Origin: Elusimicrobiota bacterium
GTDB taxonomy: Bacteria; Elusimicrobiota; Elusimicrobia; UBA1565; UBA9628
Length of the DNA stretch: 5,191 bases
Direction: 5' to 3'
Assembly: GCA_028871595.1 (NCBI GenBank)
Contig: JAGWMT010000240.1
Coordinates: forward strand, 1-5,191
The notes under the pieces are model-generated. The model did not search any database. It saw only the letters and a program-made list of their open reading frames with translations, and was not told the origin of the DNA. Shown here one piece after another: positions 1 through 5,191 of the stretch (position 1 is its first letter; each line of letters begins with the position of its first letter). Made by a program: the position numbers and the translations under genes.

Positions 1-1313
1 TGCGCGACGCCTTGGAGGATTTGCGCGCGAAGCTGGCCGCGCTCTACGAGGAGCAGGCGCGGGGCCTTCTGGCCGACCCTTGGGCCGCCCGCGACGCGTA
101 CGTGGCCGTCGCGTTGGACCGCTCGGACGCTTCGGTGGACCGCTTCCTGACGGCGCACGCCCCGGGCGCCCGCGACGAGGCGGGCCGCGTGCGCTCGCTC
201 CAGCTGCTCGAGATGCAGCGCCACGCGCTGATGATGTTCACCAGCTGCGGCTGGTTCTTCGACGAGCTGTCGCGGCTGGAGCCGTCCCAGATCCTGCTGT
301 ACGCCGCCCGCGCGTTGGAATTGGCCCGCGCGTTCGGAGCGGATTTCGAGCCGGAGTTCGTGGCCGCGCTGTCGCGGGCGCCCAGCAACGAGGCCGAGTT
401 CGGCGACGGCGCGGGGATCTGGCGGAAGCTGGTCAAGCCGCAGCAGCAGACCCTCGACCACGTGGCCGCCCATTACGCGGTGGGCCTGCTTTTCGAGGAC
501 AAGCCCGGCGGAGAGATCCAAGGTCGCTCGGTCCGGTGCGACCACTTCACGCGCCGGGCGGAGGGCGGGGTCACCGTCGCCGCCGGGCGCGCGGAATTCA
601 CGGAGAGCACCACGCGCGAGCGCTGGACGCGCTCCTTCTTCGCCGCGGTTCTTCCTGGACAGCGCGTCCAGGCCTACGTCTGCGGCGGCGACCTGCCCGA
701 GGGCAGCTTCGAGCTGCTGATGAGCGACGCGGCCCAGGGCACCGCGTCCTGCCCCCTGCCGCCCGGACGCCATTTCTTATTGCGCGACCTGCGCCCGGAT
801 GAACGCGAGAAGGTTCTCAGCCTGGTGCTCAAGCGGCGCCTCAACCGCTGGCAAGCGAGCGCGCTCGAGTCGCTGGAGGAGACCTTGCCCCTGGTCGAGC
901 AGTTCCACGGCCTGGGCCTGCCGCTCCCCCCGGGGCTGAGCGCGGAAACGCGCCTGCTCCAGGCGCACGTCTTGGCGTACATCGCCGGCCGCTTCGCCGA
1001 CGGAGCTCCCGGCGCGCTGTCCGAACTGCGCGCCGCCGTGGCGCGCGGCCGGGCCGCCGGCGTGGAGCCGTTTCCCGCCTACATCGAGGGTCCATGGGAG
1101 CGGGGCATGGCCCGGCTCCTCGACGACTTGACCGCCGATTTCAGCGAATCCCCGCTGCGGGAGCTGATCGAGGCGGTCGCCGCGGCCGACGAGGCCGGCG
1201 TGCGGGATTGGCGGCCCGTCATTGAGACCCGGTTCTTCCGTCTCTGGAAGGAACGCGGATCCGCGTCCCCGTCGGCCCGCCTCGCGGCGGCCGCTCTCGG
1301 CCTGGCCGATTAG
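1..1313 (+). CDS. GH57-type glycoside hydrolase, C-terminal part with DUF3536 domain (5' partial)
   Basis: This is the C-terminal 436 residues of a protein whose reading frame is already open at the left edge; the first whole codon is at base 3. The TTG at 12 is an internal Leu codon rather than a credible start, because the residues before it (R-D-A) continue the same helix. Seen: a helical segment containing L-L-x-D-P-W-A-A-R-D, then TSCGWFFDELS (bases 240-272), then Q-I-L-x-Y-A-A-R-A, an SNEAEFGDG stretch, VKP, and AHYAVGLLFED. Known: this order is typical of DUF3536, the C-terminal domain of a subfamily of GH57 proteins acting on alpha-glucans. The GH57 catalytic barrel with its nucleophile would lie left of the window, so activity and substrate cannot be judged here. 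Inference: a cytoplasmic role in alpha-glucan (glycogen-like) metabolism; no signal peptide or membrane segment is visible in this part. The stop TAG (1311-1313) overlaps the tail of the convergent permease gene. I am confident of the family, less so of any specific reaction. Confidence 0.82.
   Translation, partial: RDALEDLRAKLAALYEEQARGLLADPWAARDAYVAVALDRSDASVDRFLTAHAPGARDEAGRVRSLQLLEMQRHALMMFTSCGWFFDELSRLEPSQILLYAARALELARAFGADFEPEFVAALSRAPSNEAEFGDGAGIWRKLVKPQQQTLDHVAAHYAVGLLFEDKPGGEIQGRSVRCDHFTRRAEGGVTVAAGRAEFTESTTRERWTRSFFAAVLPGQRVQAYVCGGDLPEGSFELLMSDAAQGTASCPLPPGRHFLLRDLRPDEREKVLSLVLKRRLNRWQASALESLEETLPLVEQFHGLGLPLPPGLSAETRLLQAHVLAYIAGRFADGAPGALSELRAAVARGRAAGVEPFPAYIEGPWERGMARLLDDLTADFSESPLRELIEAVAAADEAGVRDWRPVIETRFFRLWKERGSASPSARLAAAALGLAD
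1297..1309. repeat. 13-bp perfect palindrome abutting the shared stop-codon overlap
   Basis: TCGGCC-T-GGCCGA reads the same on both strands around T1303. It covers the last codons of the GH57 gene (L-G-L-A-D). On the minus-strand transcript it follows the permease stop codon directly, so it could fold as a short hairpin just after that stop. No T-run follows on either strand, so it is not a classical intrinsic terminator. A short GC-rich palindrome can arise by chance in this composition. Confidence 0.35.
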
Positions 1314-2290
1314 CGCGACGGGATCGCGCGCAGTTCCTCGCGGACGTAGTGGATCACCGAGGGGGCCAGGATGACGCCGGTCACTCCCATCAGCGCCTCG
1401 CCCACCAGCAGTCCGACCAAGGTGGCCCACGTGGGCGTGTCGATGCGCGCGCCCACGATGCGCCCGTTCAGGAGGTACTCCGCCTTGTGGATCACCACGA
1501 GGAACACGAGCGCGGCCAGCGCCATGTGATCGGAGCGGGCCAGGGCGGCGGCCACGATCAGCGCGTTGCTGGCCAGGTTCCCCGCGATGGGGATCATGCC
1601 GCAAAGGAAGGTGGTCAAGGTCAGCAGGCTGCGGAACGGGATGCCCAAGGCGAACAGGAAGACCAAGGTCACGAAGGTGTTGATCGCCGAGATGAGGACC
1701 TGGGCGCCCATCACCCGGTCGAAGCTGCCGGTGAAGATCGCCGCGCGATTCGAGCATTCGCTCAGGAACTCGGCCTCCAGCCCCTTGCCGGGCGGATGTC
1801 CGGACGGCGACAGGAAGCGCAGCAGGGCGACCGCGATCGCGGCCAGGATTTGGAAGAAGCCGCGCGTGAGCAGGCCGCTGGCGGCGGTGATGGAGCGCGT
1901 GTTCTCCTTGGCGGCGTTCAGGATGAAGGCGCGCAGGTCCTCGACGTTGCCCACGGCCAGATCCACGCCGAAACGATTGGCCAGCGCGTCCACCCTCGGC
2001 AGGACGCGGTCGAGCAGGAGGGGAAGGCGGGTCAGGCCGATGCGCACGAACGCGACCAGGATCAGCGCCAGCAGGCCGCCGATCACGACGAAAAGAGCGA
2101 CGGACAGCCAGCGCGAGGCTCCCGGCGCCGCGCCGGCGTCGCGCAGGGCGCGGTCGGTTTGGTTGAGGATCATGGCCGCGAACAGCCCCGCGACCAGCGC
2201 CGCTCCCAGGTGGAACCGCGCGACGACGATCAAAGCCGTCAGGACGAGAAAATAGGAAGCCTTGCGCGCGCCGGACAAAGTCGCGTTCAT
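1310..2290 (-). CDS. AI-2E family transporter (PerM/UPF0118-type membrane protein)
   Basis: A complete 326-residue polytopic inner-membrane protein. Hydrophobic segments lie at about residues 12-28, 30-42, 61-83, 138-160, 196-216, 221-250, 256-270 and 288-312, in the usual family layout: an N-terminal hairpin, a hydrophilic middle region (about 85-135), a polar loop (161-190), then a C-terminal membrane bundle. Diagnostic stretches are GMIPIAGNLASN (231-242), the IHKAEYLLNGRIVG stretch (267-280) and GVILAP (305-310). These match the PF01594 branch whose members carry P-I-x-G-N-x-x-S-N and H-K-x-E-Y-x-L-N-x-R-I-V-G. Known: family members have been linked to autoinducer-2 export or to cation/proton exchange, but most, especially in this branch, have no proven substrate. 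The ATG at 2288-2290 is preferred because an extended -10-like element ends 7 bases before it. Only a weak GGA lies near the start, so no convincing ribosome-binding site is seen. It is transcribed away from the M13 peptidase and converges on the GH57 gene with a 4-bp overlap. The family call is firm; the substrate is unknown. Confidence 0.88.
   Translation of the reverse strand: MNATLSGARKASYFLVLTALIVVARFHLGAALVAGLFAAMILNQTDRALRDAGAAPGASRWLSVALFVVIGGLLALILVAFVRIGLTRLPLLLDRVLPRVDALANRFGVDLAVGNVEDLRAFILNAAKENTRSITAASGLLTRGFFQILAAIAVALLRFLSPSGHPPGKGLEAEFLSECSNRAAIFTGSFDRVMGAQVLISAINTFVTLVFLFALGIPFRSLLTLTTFLCGMIPIAGNLASNALIVAAALARSDHMALAALVFLVVIHKAEYLLNGRIVGARIDTPTWATLVGLLVGEALMGVTGVILAPSVIHYVREELRAIPSR
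1313..1329 (+). other. Stem-loop at the 3' end of the GH57 gene, without a U-tract
   Basis: GCGCGA (1313-1318) pairs perfectly with TCGCGC (1324-1329) across the five-base loop CGGGA. It begins on the last base of the GH57 stop codon and lies within the final codons of the opposing permease gene. No run of T follows, so it is a weak candidate for an intrinsic terminator. It may instead mark an mRNA 3' end protected from exonucleases after Rho-dependent termination, or be a by-product of GC-rich coding sequence. Confidence 0.4.
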
Positions 2291-2297
2291 GGCGTCC

Positions 2298-2306
2298 AGA
2301 ATAGCA
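2298..2306 (-). promoter_or_regulatory. Putative extended -10 promoter for the permease gene, leaderless type
   Basis: Read on the minus strand this is TGC followed by TATTCT. The TGn directly upstream of a TAnnnT hexamer is the extended -10 form, which can work without a good -35 box, and none is visible 16-18 bases upstream. The hexamer ends 7 bases before the ATG, so transcription would be expected to start at or next to the start codon. The element is one of only two A/T-rich islands in a very GC-rich 110-bp spacer. The other is the equivalent element facing the M13 gene. Confidence 0.5.
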
Positions 2307-2312
2307 ATTCCA

Positions 2313-2360
2313 GGGCCCTTCCCCGGCTGGGTCCGTTGCCCCAGGGGCCGCGGGCCCTTC
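2313..2360. repeat. GC-rich repeat cluster in the divergent promoter region
   Basis: The 9-mer GGGCCCTTC occurs twice in direct orientation, at 2313-2321 and 2352-2360, 39 bases apart. Similarity continues loosely for about 20 further bases (CC, GGGT and GCC recur at nearly equal spacing). The GGGCCC cores are self-complementary, so the copies could also pair with each other. Between them lies an 11-bp odd palindrome, GCCCCAGGGGC (2338-2348), and next to it CCGCGG (2348-2353). The cluster sits between the two outward-facing -10 elements, where an operator for both genes could lie, but chance in GC-rich DNA is a real alternative. Confidence 0.3.
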
Positions 2361-2388
2361 GCCTCATCCGGGTCTGCGGCCCGTGCCT

Positions 2389-2394
2389 TATACT
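2389..2394 (+). promoter_or_regulatory. Putative -10 element for the M13 peptidase gene, leaderless type
   Basis: TATACT matches five of six positions of the sigma-70 consensus TATAAT and lies in the A/T-rich island CTTATACTTT. It ends six bases before the ATG at 2401, so the expected transcription start is the A of that ATG. No Shine-Dalgarno-like purine stretch precedes the ATG; the intervening bases are TTCCCC. No clear -35 box is found 16-18 bases upstream. Together these features fit a leaderless mRNA and favour the start at 2401 over the in-frame GTG at 2383, which would lie upstream of the predicted transcript. Confidence 0.55.
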
Positions 2395-2400
2395 TTCCCC

Positions 2401-5022
2401 ATGATGAGATCGATTCCCTCGGCCCTGGCGCTCGCCGTCCTGTTGTCCTGGTCCTCGGTGTCCGCGCAGGTCATCGGCCCGTCCGGCGCCGCGCGCGGCT
2501 GGACGCCAGCCTTCAACGCGGCCGCCCCGGCCGACGCGGCCGCCTTGCAGGGCTTTTTGGCGTCGCCGCTGGGCGCGCAGGCCCTGGCCCTCAGCCCCGG
2601 CCTTCAGGCGCTCGGCCGCCTCGATCCTCGGTCGCCCGCGCACCTCGCGATCCTGGGAGCCATGCCCTTGCCGGCCGGCGCCGCGCTGACGCCCGCCGCG
2701 GTCGCCTCCGCTTACGCCGCCGCGCGCTCCGCCGTGAGGGCGGCCCTGCGCGCGCGCGCGCAGGACGTCCTGGCGTCGGTCGCCTCCGGCGCGGGCAAGA
2801 AGGACCTGCTCTCCGCCGACCGCGAGCTGGCCGCCGCCGCCCGGCGCTTCGCCGTCTTCTCCCCCGAGATTCCCTCCGAAGCCGCCGCGGTCGCGAACCT
2901 GGCTTCCGCGGCCCGCTCCGGCCGCTCGATGGCGTCGGCCCGTCTCCTCGCCCGGCAGCTGCTGGCCGCCGCGCCGGCTCCGGAGTCCCCGGCCGGGACC
3001 GCGGTGCTCGCGGCCGAGGGAACCAAGAAGCCCCTCGTCTCGCTGCAGCCCTCCCATCCCGCGGCGCGAACGGCGGAATTGGGCGTGGACACGTCGGCGA
3101 TGGACCTCACGGTCCGTCCGCAGAACGATTTCTTCGACTACGTGAACGGAACCTGGATCAAGAATTTCAAGATTCCGGCCGACAAGGCGGGCTACGGCGT
3201 CTTCGACGATTTGTACGACAAGTCCCAAACCCAGATCCGGGCCATCATCGAGGAGGCCGCGGCCGGAAAGAGCGGCTCGGCCGACGACAAGCGCATCGCG
3301 GCGCTCTACCAGAGCTTCATGCACGAGAAAAGCGTGGAGGCGCGCGGCGCCAAGCCGCTGGCCGCGGAATTGGCCCGTATCGACGCGGTCAAGACGAAGC
3401 GAGGCCTGACGGGGCTGTTCGCGTGGGCCGGACGGCGCGACATCGGCACGCCGGTGAACGTCTCCGTGGGCCAGGACAGCAAGGATCCCTCCACCTACAT
3501 CGTCTCGCTGGACCAATCCGGCTTGGGTCTGCCCGACCGCGACTATTATTTCAACGACGACGCCCGCTCCGCTCATATCCGCGCCAAATACGTGGAGTAC
3601 ATCACGAAGCTCCTGACCTTGGCCGGAGAGAAGGACGCCGCGCGCAAGGCGGCCGACGCGTACGCCGTGGAGAAGGCGCTGGCCGAGAAGCAGTGGACGC
3701 AGGTGGAGATGCGCGACGCGGTGAAGACCTACAACAAGGTCGAGATTTCCGGGCTGGCGAAACTGGCTCCGGGCTTCGACTGGGCGGGGCTTCTGCGCCA
3801 GGCGAAGGTCCGGCGGCAGGAAACGCACGTCCTGGTCAGCGAGCCCAGCTACCTGACCGGCTTCGCCGGGATTCTGAAGTCCCAGTCCCTGGACGCTTGG
3901 AAATCGTACATGAAGGTGCGCGCCCTGTCGGGCGCCGCCAACTACCTCTCGAAGGATTTCGTGGACGCCGTGTTCGACTATCGCGGAAAGGTCCTCAACG
4001 GCACCCCCGAGATGCGCCCGCGTTGGAAGCGCGGCGTTCAGCTGGTGGACGGCTCGCTGGGCGAGTCCATCGGCCGCGTGTACGTCCAGAAACATTTCCC
4101 GGAATCCTCCAAAAAGCGCATGCTGGAGCTGGTGGAGAACCTGCGCGCCGCCTATGCCCAGCGCATTCAGGCCGTGACCTGGATGAGCGACGCGACGAAG
4201 GCCAAGGCGCTGGAGAAACTGCGCAAGTTCACGCCCAAGATCGGCTACCCGGACAAGTGGATCGACTACTCCAAGCTGCGCGTGAAGCCGGACGACCTGC
4301 TGGGCAACGTCCGCCGCGTCGGCGCCTTCGAGTACCGCCGGATGATGGCCAAGCTGGGCCAGCCCGTGGACCGCGGCGAGTGGGGCATGACGCCGCAGGA
4401 CATCAACGCCTACTACAACCCGGTGATGAACGAGATCGTCTTCCCCGCCGGCATTCTGCAGGCGCCGTTCTTCAACCCGGCCGCCGACGACGCGGTCAAC
4501 TACGGGGCCATCGGCGGCATCATCGGCCACGAGATGAGCCACGGCTTCGACGACCAGGGCGCCGAGTACGACGGCGACGGGCGCCTGGAGAACTGGTGGA
4601 CCGAGGCGGACAAGAAGGCCTTCCAGGCCCGCACCGCCATGCTGGTCAAGCAGTTCAACTCCTACGAGCCCATCAAGGGCCAGCACGTCAACGGCGAGCT
4701 GACCTTGGGCGAGAACATCGCCGACCTGGGCGGCCTGACCATCGCGCTGCAGGCCTACAAGCTCTCGCTGAGCGGCAAGGAAGCTCCCGTCATCAACGGC
4801 TTCACCGGCGAGCAGCGCGTGTTCCTGGGCTGGGCGCAGGCCTGGCGCGGCGTGTACCGCGACGAGGCGATGAGCCAGCAGATGTCCACGGACCCGCACT
4901 CTCCGAACATCACGCGCGTCAACGGCGTGATGCGCAACATGCCCGAGTTTTACAAGGCCTTCGGCCTGAAGCCGGGCGACGAGCTGTACCTGCCGGAGCA
5001 GGACCGCGTCGGCATCTGGTAA
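2401..5022 (+). CDS. Secreted M13-family (neprilysin/PepO-type) zinc metallopeptidase with an N-terminal extension
   Basis: A complete 873-residue protein. Residues 1-22 form a Sec signal peptide: M-M-R, a hydrophobic core (A8-S16), and a V-S-A cleavage site before Q23. It should therefore act in the periplasm, on the cell surface or outside the cell. Residues 23 to about 227 are an Ala-rich, mostly helical extension that I do not recognise. The M13 N-domain opens near residue 234 with RPQNDFFDYVNGTW. The active site is complete: substrate-binding N669-A-Y-Y, zinc motif H710-E711-M-S-H714, third zinc ligand E771 with D775 in GENIADLGG, and transition-state residues H833 and R839 in the HSPNITRVNG stretch. 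The spacings match neprilysin N542, H583/E584/H587, E646/D650 and H711/R717. The protein ends in the usual family Trp (VGIW). Known: M13 enzymes cleave oligopeptides, usually on the amino side of hydrophobic residues. Family members are mostly about 630-750 residues, so this one is long because of its N-terminus. No cysteine is present, unlike the disulfide-rich animal enzymes. It reads divergently from the permease and converges on a vapC-like gene 4 bp away. The physiological substrate is unknown. Confidence 0.93.
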   Translation: MMRSIPSALALAVLLSWSSVSAQVIGPSGAARGWTPAFNAAAPADAAALQGFLASPLGAQALALSPGLQALGRLDPRSPAHLAILGAMPLPAGAALTPAAVASAYAAARSAVRAALRARAQDVLASVASGAGKKDLLSADRELAAAARRFAVFSPEIPSEAAAVANLASAARSGRSMASARLLARQLLAAAPAPESPAGTAVLAAEGTKKPLVSLQPSHPAARTAELGVDTSAMDLTVRPQNDFFDYVNGTWIKNFKIPADKAGYGVFDDLYDKSQTQIRAIIEEAAAGKSGSADDKRIAALYQSFMHEKSVEARGAKPLAAELARIDAVKTKRGLTGLFAWAGRRDIGTPVNVSVGQDSKDPSTYIVSLDQSGLGLPDRDYYFNDDARSAHIRAKYVEYITKLLTLAGEKDAARKAADAYAVEKALAEKQWTQVEMRDAVKTYNKVEISGLAKLAPGFDWAGLLRQAKVRRQETHVLVSEPSYLTGFAGILKSQSLDAWKSYMKVRALSGAANYLSKDFVDAVFDYRGKVLNGTPEMRPRWKRGVQLVDGSLGESIGRVYVQKHFPESSKKRMLELVENLRAAYAQRIQAVTWMSDATKAKALEKLRKFTPKIGYPDKWIDYSKLRVKPDDLLGNVRRVGAFEYRRMMAKLGQPVDRGEWGMTPQDINAYYNPVMNEIVFPAGILQAPFFNPAADDAVNYGAIGGIIGHEMSHGFDDQGAEYDGDGRLENWWTEADKKAFQARTAMLVKQFNSYEPIKGQHVNGELTLGENIADLGGLTIALQAYKLSLSGKEAPVINGFTGEQRVFLGWAQAWRGVYRDEAMSQQMSTDPHSPNITRVNGVMRNMPEFYKAFGLKPGDELYLPEQDRVGIW
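2745..2764. repeat. 20-bp perfect palindrome with an alternating GC core
   Basis: The stretch begins CCTG, runs through an uninterrupted alternating GC tract and ends CAGG, and is its own reverse complement over 20 bp. Bases 2747-2762 alternate strictly between pyrimidine and purine, the pattern that most readily adopts left-handed Z-DNA or cruciform structure under negative supercoiling. It lies inside the Ala/Arg-rich extension of the M13 gene (A-L-R-A-R-A-Q). Repeated GCG and CGC codons alone can explain it. Confidence 0.6.
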
Positions 5023-5026
5023 ACCG

Positions 5027-5191
5027 CTAAGCCGCTTCGAAGCCGGCTTGACGGAAATGCTTATCGGTCGCCACGGCGGCGCTTAGCCGCAGGCGGCGCA
5101 TGACCGCGAACGAGGCGCAGTCGGTGAAAGACCAGCCTTTGTCTTTCCCTTTTTTGAACAGCTCCCACGCGTCCTCGAAATCCTCGGGCAG
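5027..5191 (-). CDS. VapC-like PIN-domain ribonuclease toxin, C-terminal part (5' partial)
   Basis: The minus-strand frame is open from the right edge and ends with TAG at 5027-5029, giving the last 54 residues of a protein. Seen: F-T-D-C-A-S-F-A-V-M-R-R-L, then A-T-D-K-H-F-R-Q-A-G-F. Known: this is the C-terminal signature of PIN-domain VapC toxins (PF01850), where the Asp of F-T-D-C and the Asp of T-D-x-H-F belong to the acidic metal-binding cluster used to cut RNA, commonly tRNA or rRNA. Both acids are present (residues 24 and 43 of the visible part). The earlier acidic residues and the start are outside the window. A small antitoxin gene (VapB, often AbrB-, RHH- or Phd-like) would be expected just beyond the right edge, upstream of this gene. 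It converges on the M13 peptidase, with four bases between the stop codons. The family call is good; whether the toxin is intact or paired cannot be seen. Confidence 0.82.
   Translation of the reverse strand: MPEDFEDAWELFKKGKDKGWSFTDCASFAVMRRLRLSAAVATDKHFRQAGFEAA
5029..5049 (+). other. Stem-loop just after the M13 peptidase stop, without a U-tract
   Basis: AAGCCG (5029-5034) pairs with CGGCTT (5044-5049). The inner C5035-T5036 can pair with A5041-G5042, leaving C5043 bulged and a TCGA tetraloop. The stem starts seven bases after the peptidase stop codon and is encoded within the last codons of the opposing vapC-like gene. GACGG follows rather than a T-run, so an intrinsic terminator is not well supported. 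Its placement resembles the stem-loop after the GH57 gene. Confidence 0.4.

Noticed and set aside
12..14. TTG at 12 as the true start of the first gene
   Set aside because: The frame is open to the window edge, the residues before it extend the same helix, and the DUF3536 part is normally preceded by a GH57 catalytic domain. The gene is more likely cut by the window edge.
1310..2290. Reading the permease as evidence of AI-2 quorum sensing
   Set aside because: The family name is historical. No luxS, lsr or sensor genes are in view, and this branch has no proven substrate, so a signalling role is not claimed.
2383..2400. In-frame GTG at 2383 as the start of the M13 peptidase
   Set aside because: It would add M-P-Y-T-F-P before a good signal peptide, has no ribosome-binding site, and lies upstream of the transcription start predicted from the TATACT element. 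The ATG at 2401 (or the adjacent one at 2404) fits better.
1349..2404. 351-codon plus-strand frame across the permease gene
   Set aside because: It is a His/Gln/Arg/Gly-rich low-complexity translation antisense to a clear membrane-protein gene, with no domain or ribosome-binding site. The opposing frame shows the family motifs and membrane segments.
2287..4899. 870-codon open frame antisense to the M13 peptidase gene
   Set aside because: Strong G/C at the third codon positions of the real gene removes stop codons from this antisense frame. The translation has no recognisable domain, while the sense strand carries a complete M13 active site. I treat it as a compositional shadow.
2262..5030. 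922-codon plus-strand frame overlapping the whole peptidase gene out of frame
   Set aside because: The product is an Arg/Gly/Pro-rich sequence typical of shifted reading of GC-rich codons. It has no motif, and the overlapping frame encodes conserved catalytic residues.

Overview
This window is GC-rich (by eye about two thirds or more G+C) bacterial chromosome, densely coded on both strands. Codon third positions are strongly G/C, and long open frames therefore appear in several wrong frames. The gene set is not taxon-specific: a GH57/DUF3536 protein, an AI-2E-family permease, an M13 peptidase and a VapC-type PIN toxin. A free-living GC-rich Gram-negative or candidate-phylum bacterium (for example Elusimicrobiota, Acidobacteriota or Myxococcota) would fit, but the sequence does not decide this.

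Layout, left to right. (1) Positions 1-1313, plus strand: the C-terminal part of a GH57-type protein with a DUF3536 domain; its start and catalytic domain lie left of the window. (2) Positions 1310-2290, minus strand: a complete AI-2E-family (PerM/UPF0118) membrane protein. It converges on gene 1 so tightly that the two stop codons share bases 1311-1312 within a 4-bp overlap. (3) Positions 2291-2400: a 110-bp divergent intergenic region. It carries one -10-like hexamer facing each way, each ending only 6-7 bases before the ATG it serves, which suggests leaderless transcripts for both genes. (4) Positions 2401-5022, plus strand: a complete secreted M13 (neprilysin/PepO) zinc metallopeptidase with a full catalytic residue set, no cysteine, and an unusual Ala-rich N-terminal extension of about 200 residues. 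(5) Positions 5027-5191, minus strand: the C-terminal 54 residues of a VapC-like PIN-domain toxin, cut by the right edge of the window.

The genes do not form an obvious pathway. The arrangement is convergent, divergent, convergent, so each gene is its own transcription unit or belongs to a unit running out of the window. I see no CRISPR array, tRNA, rRNA, insertion sequence or phage gene, and no clear novel system. The points most worth a second look are the paired leaderless-type promoters, the extension on the M13 peptidase, and the very compact convergent gene ends with stem-loops placed inside the opposing genes.
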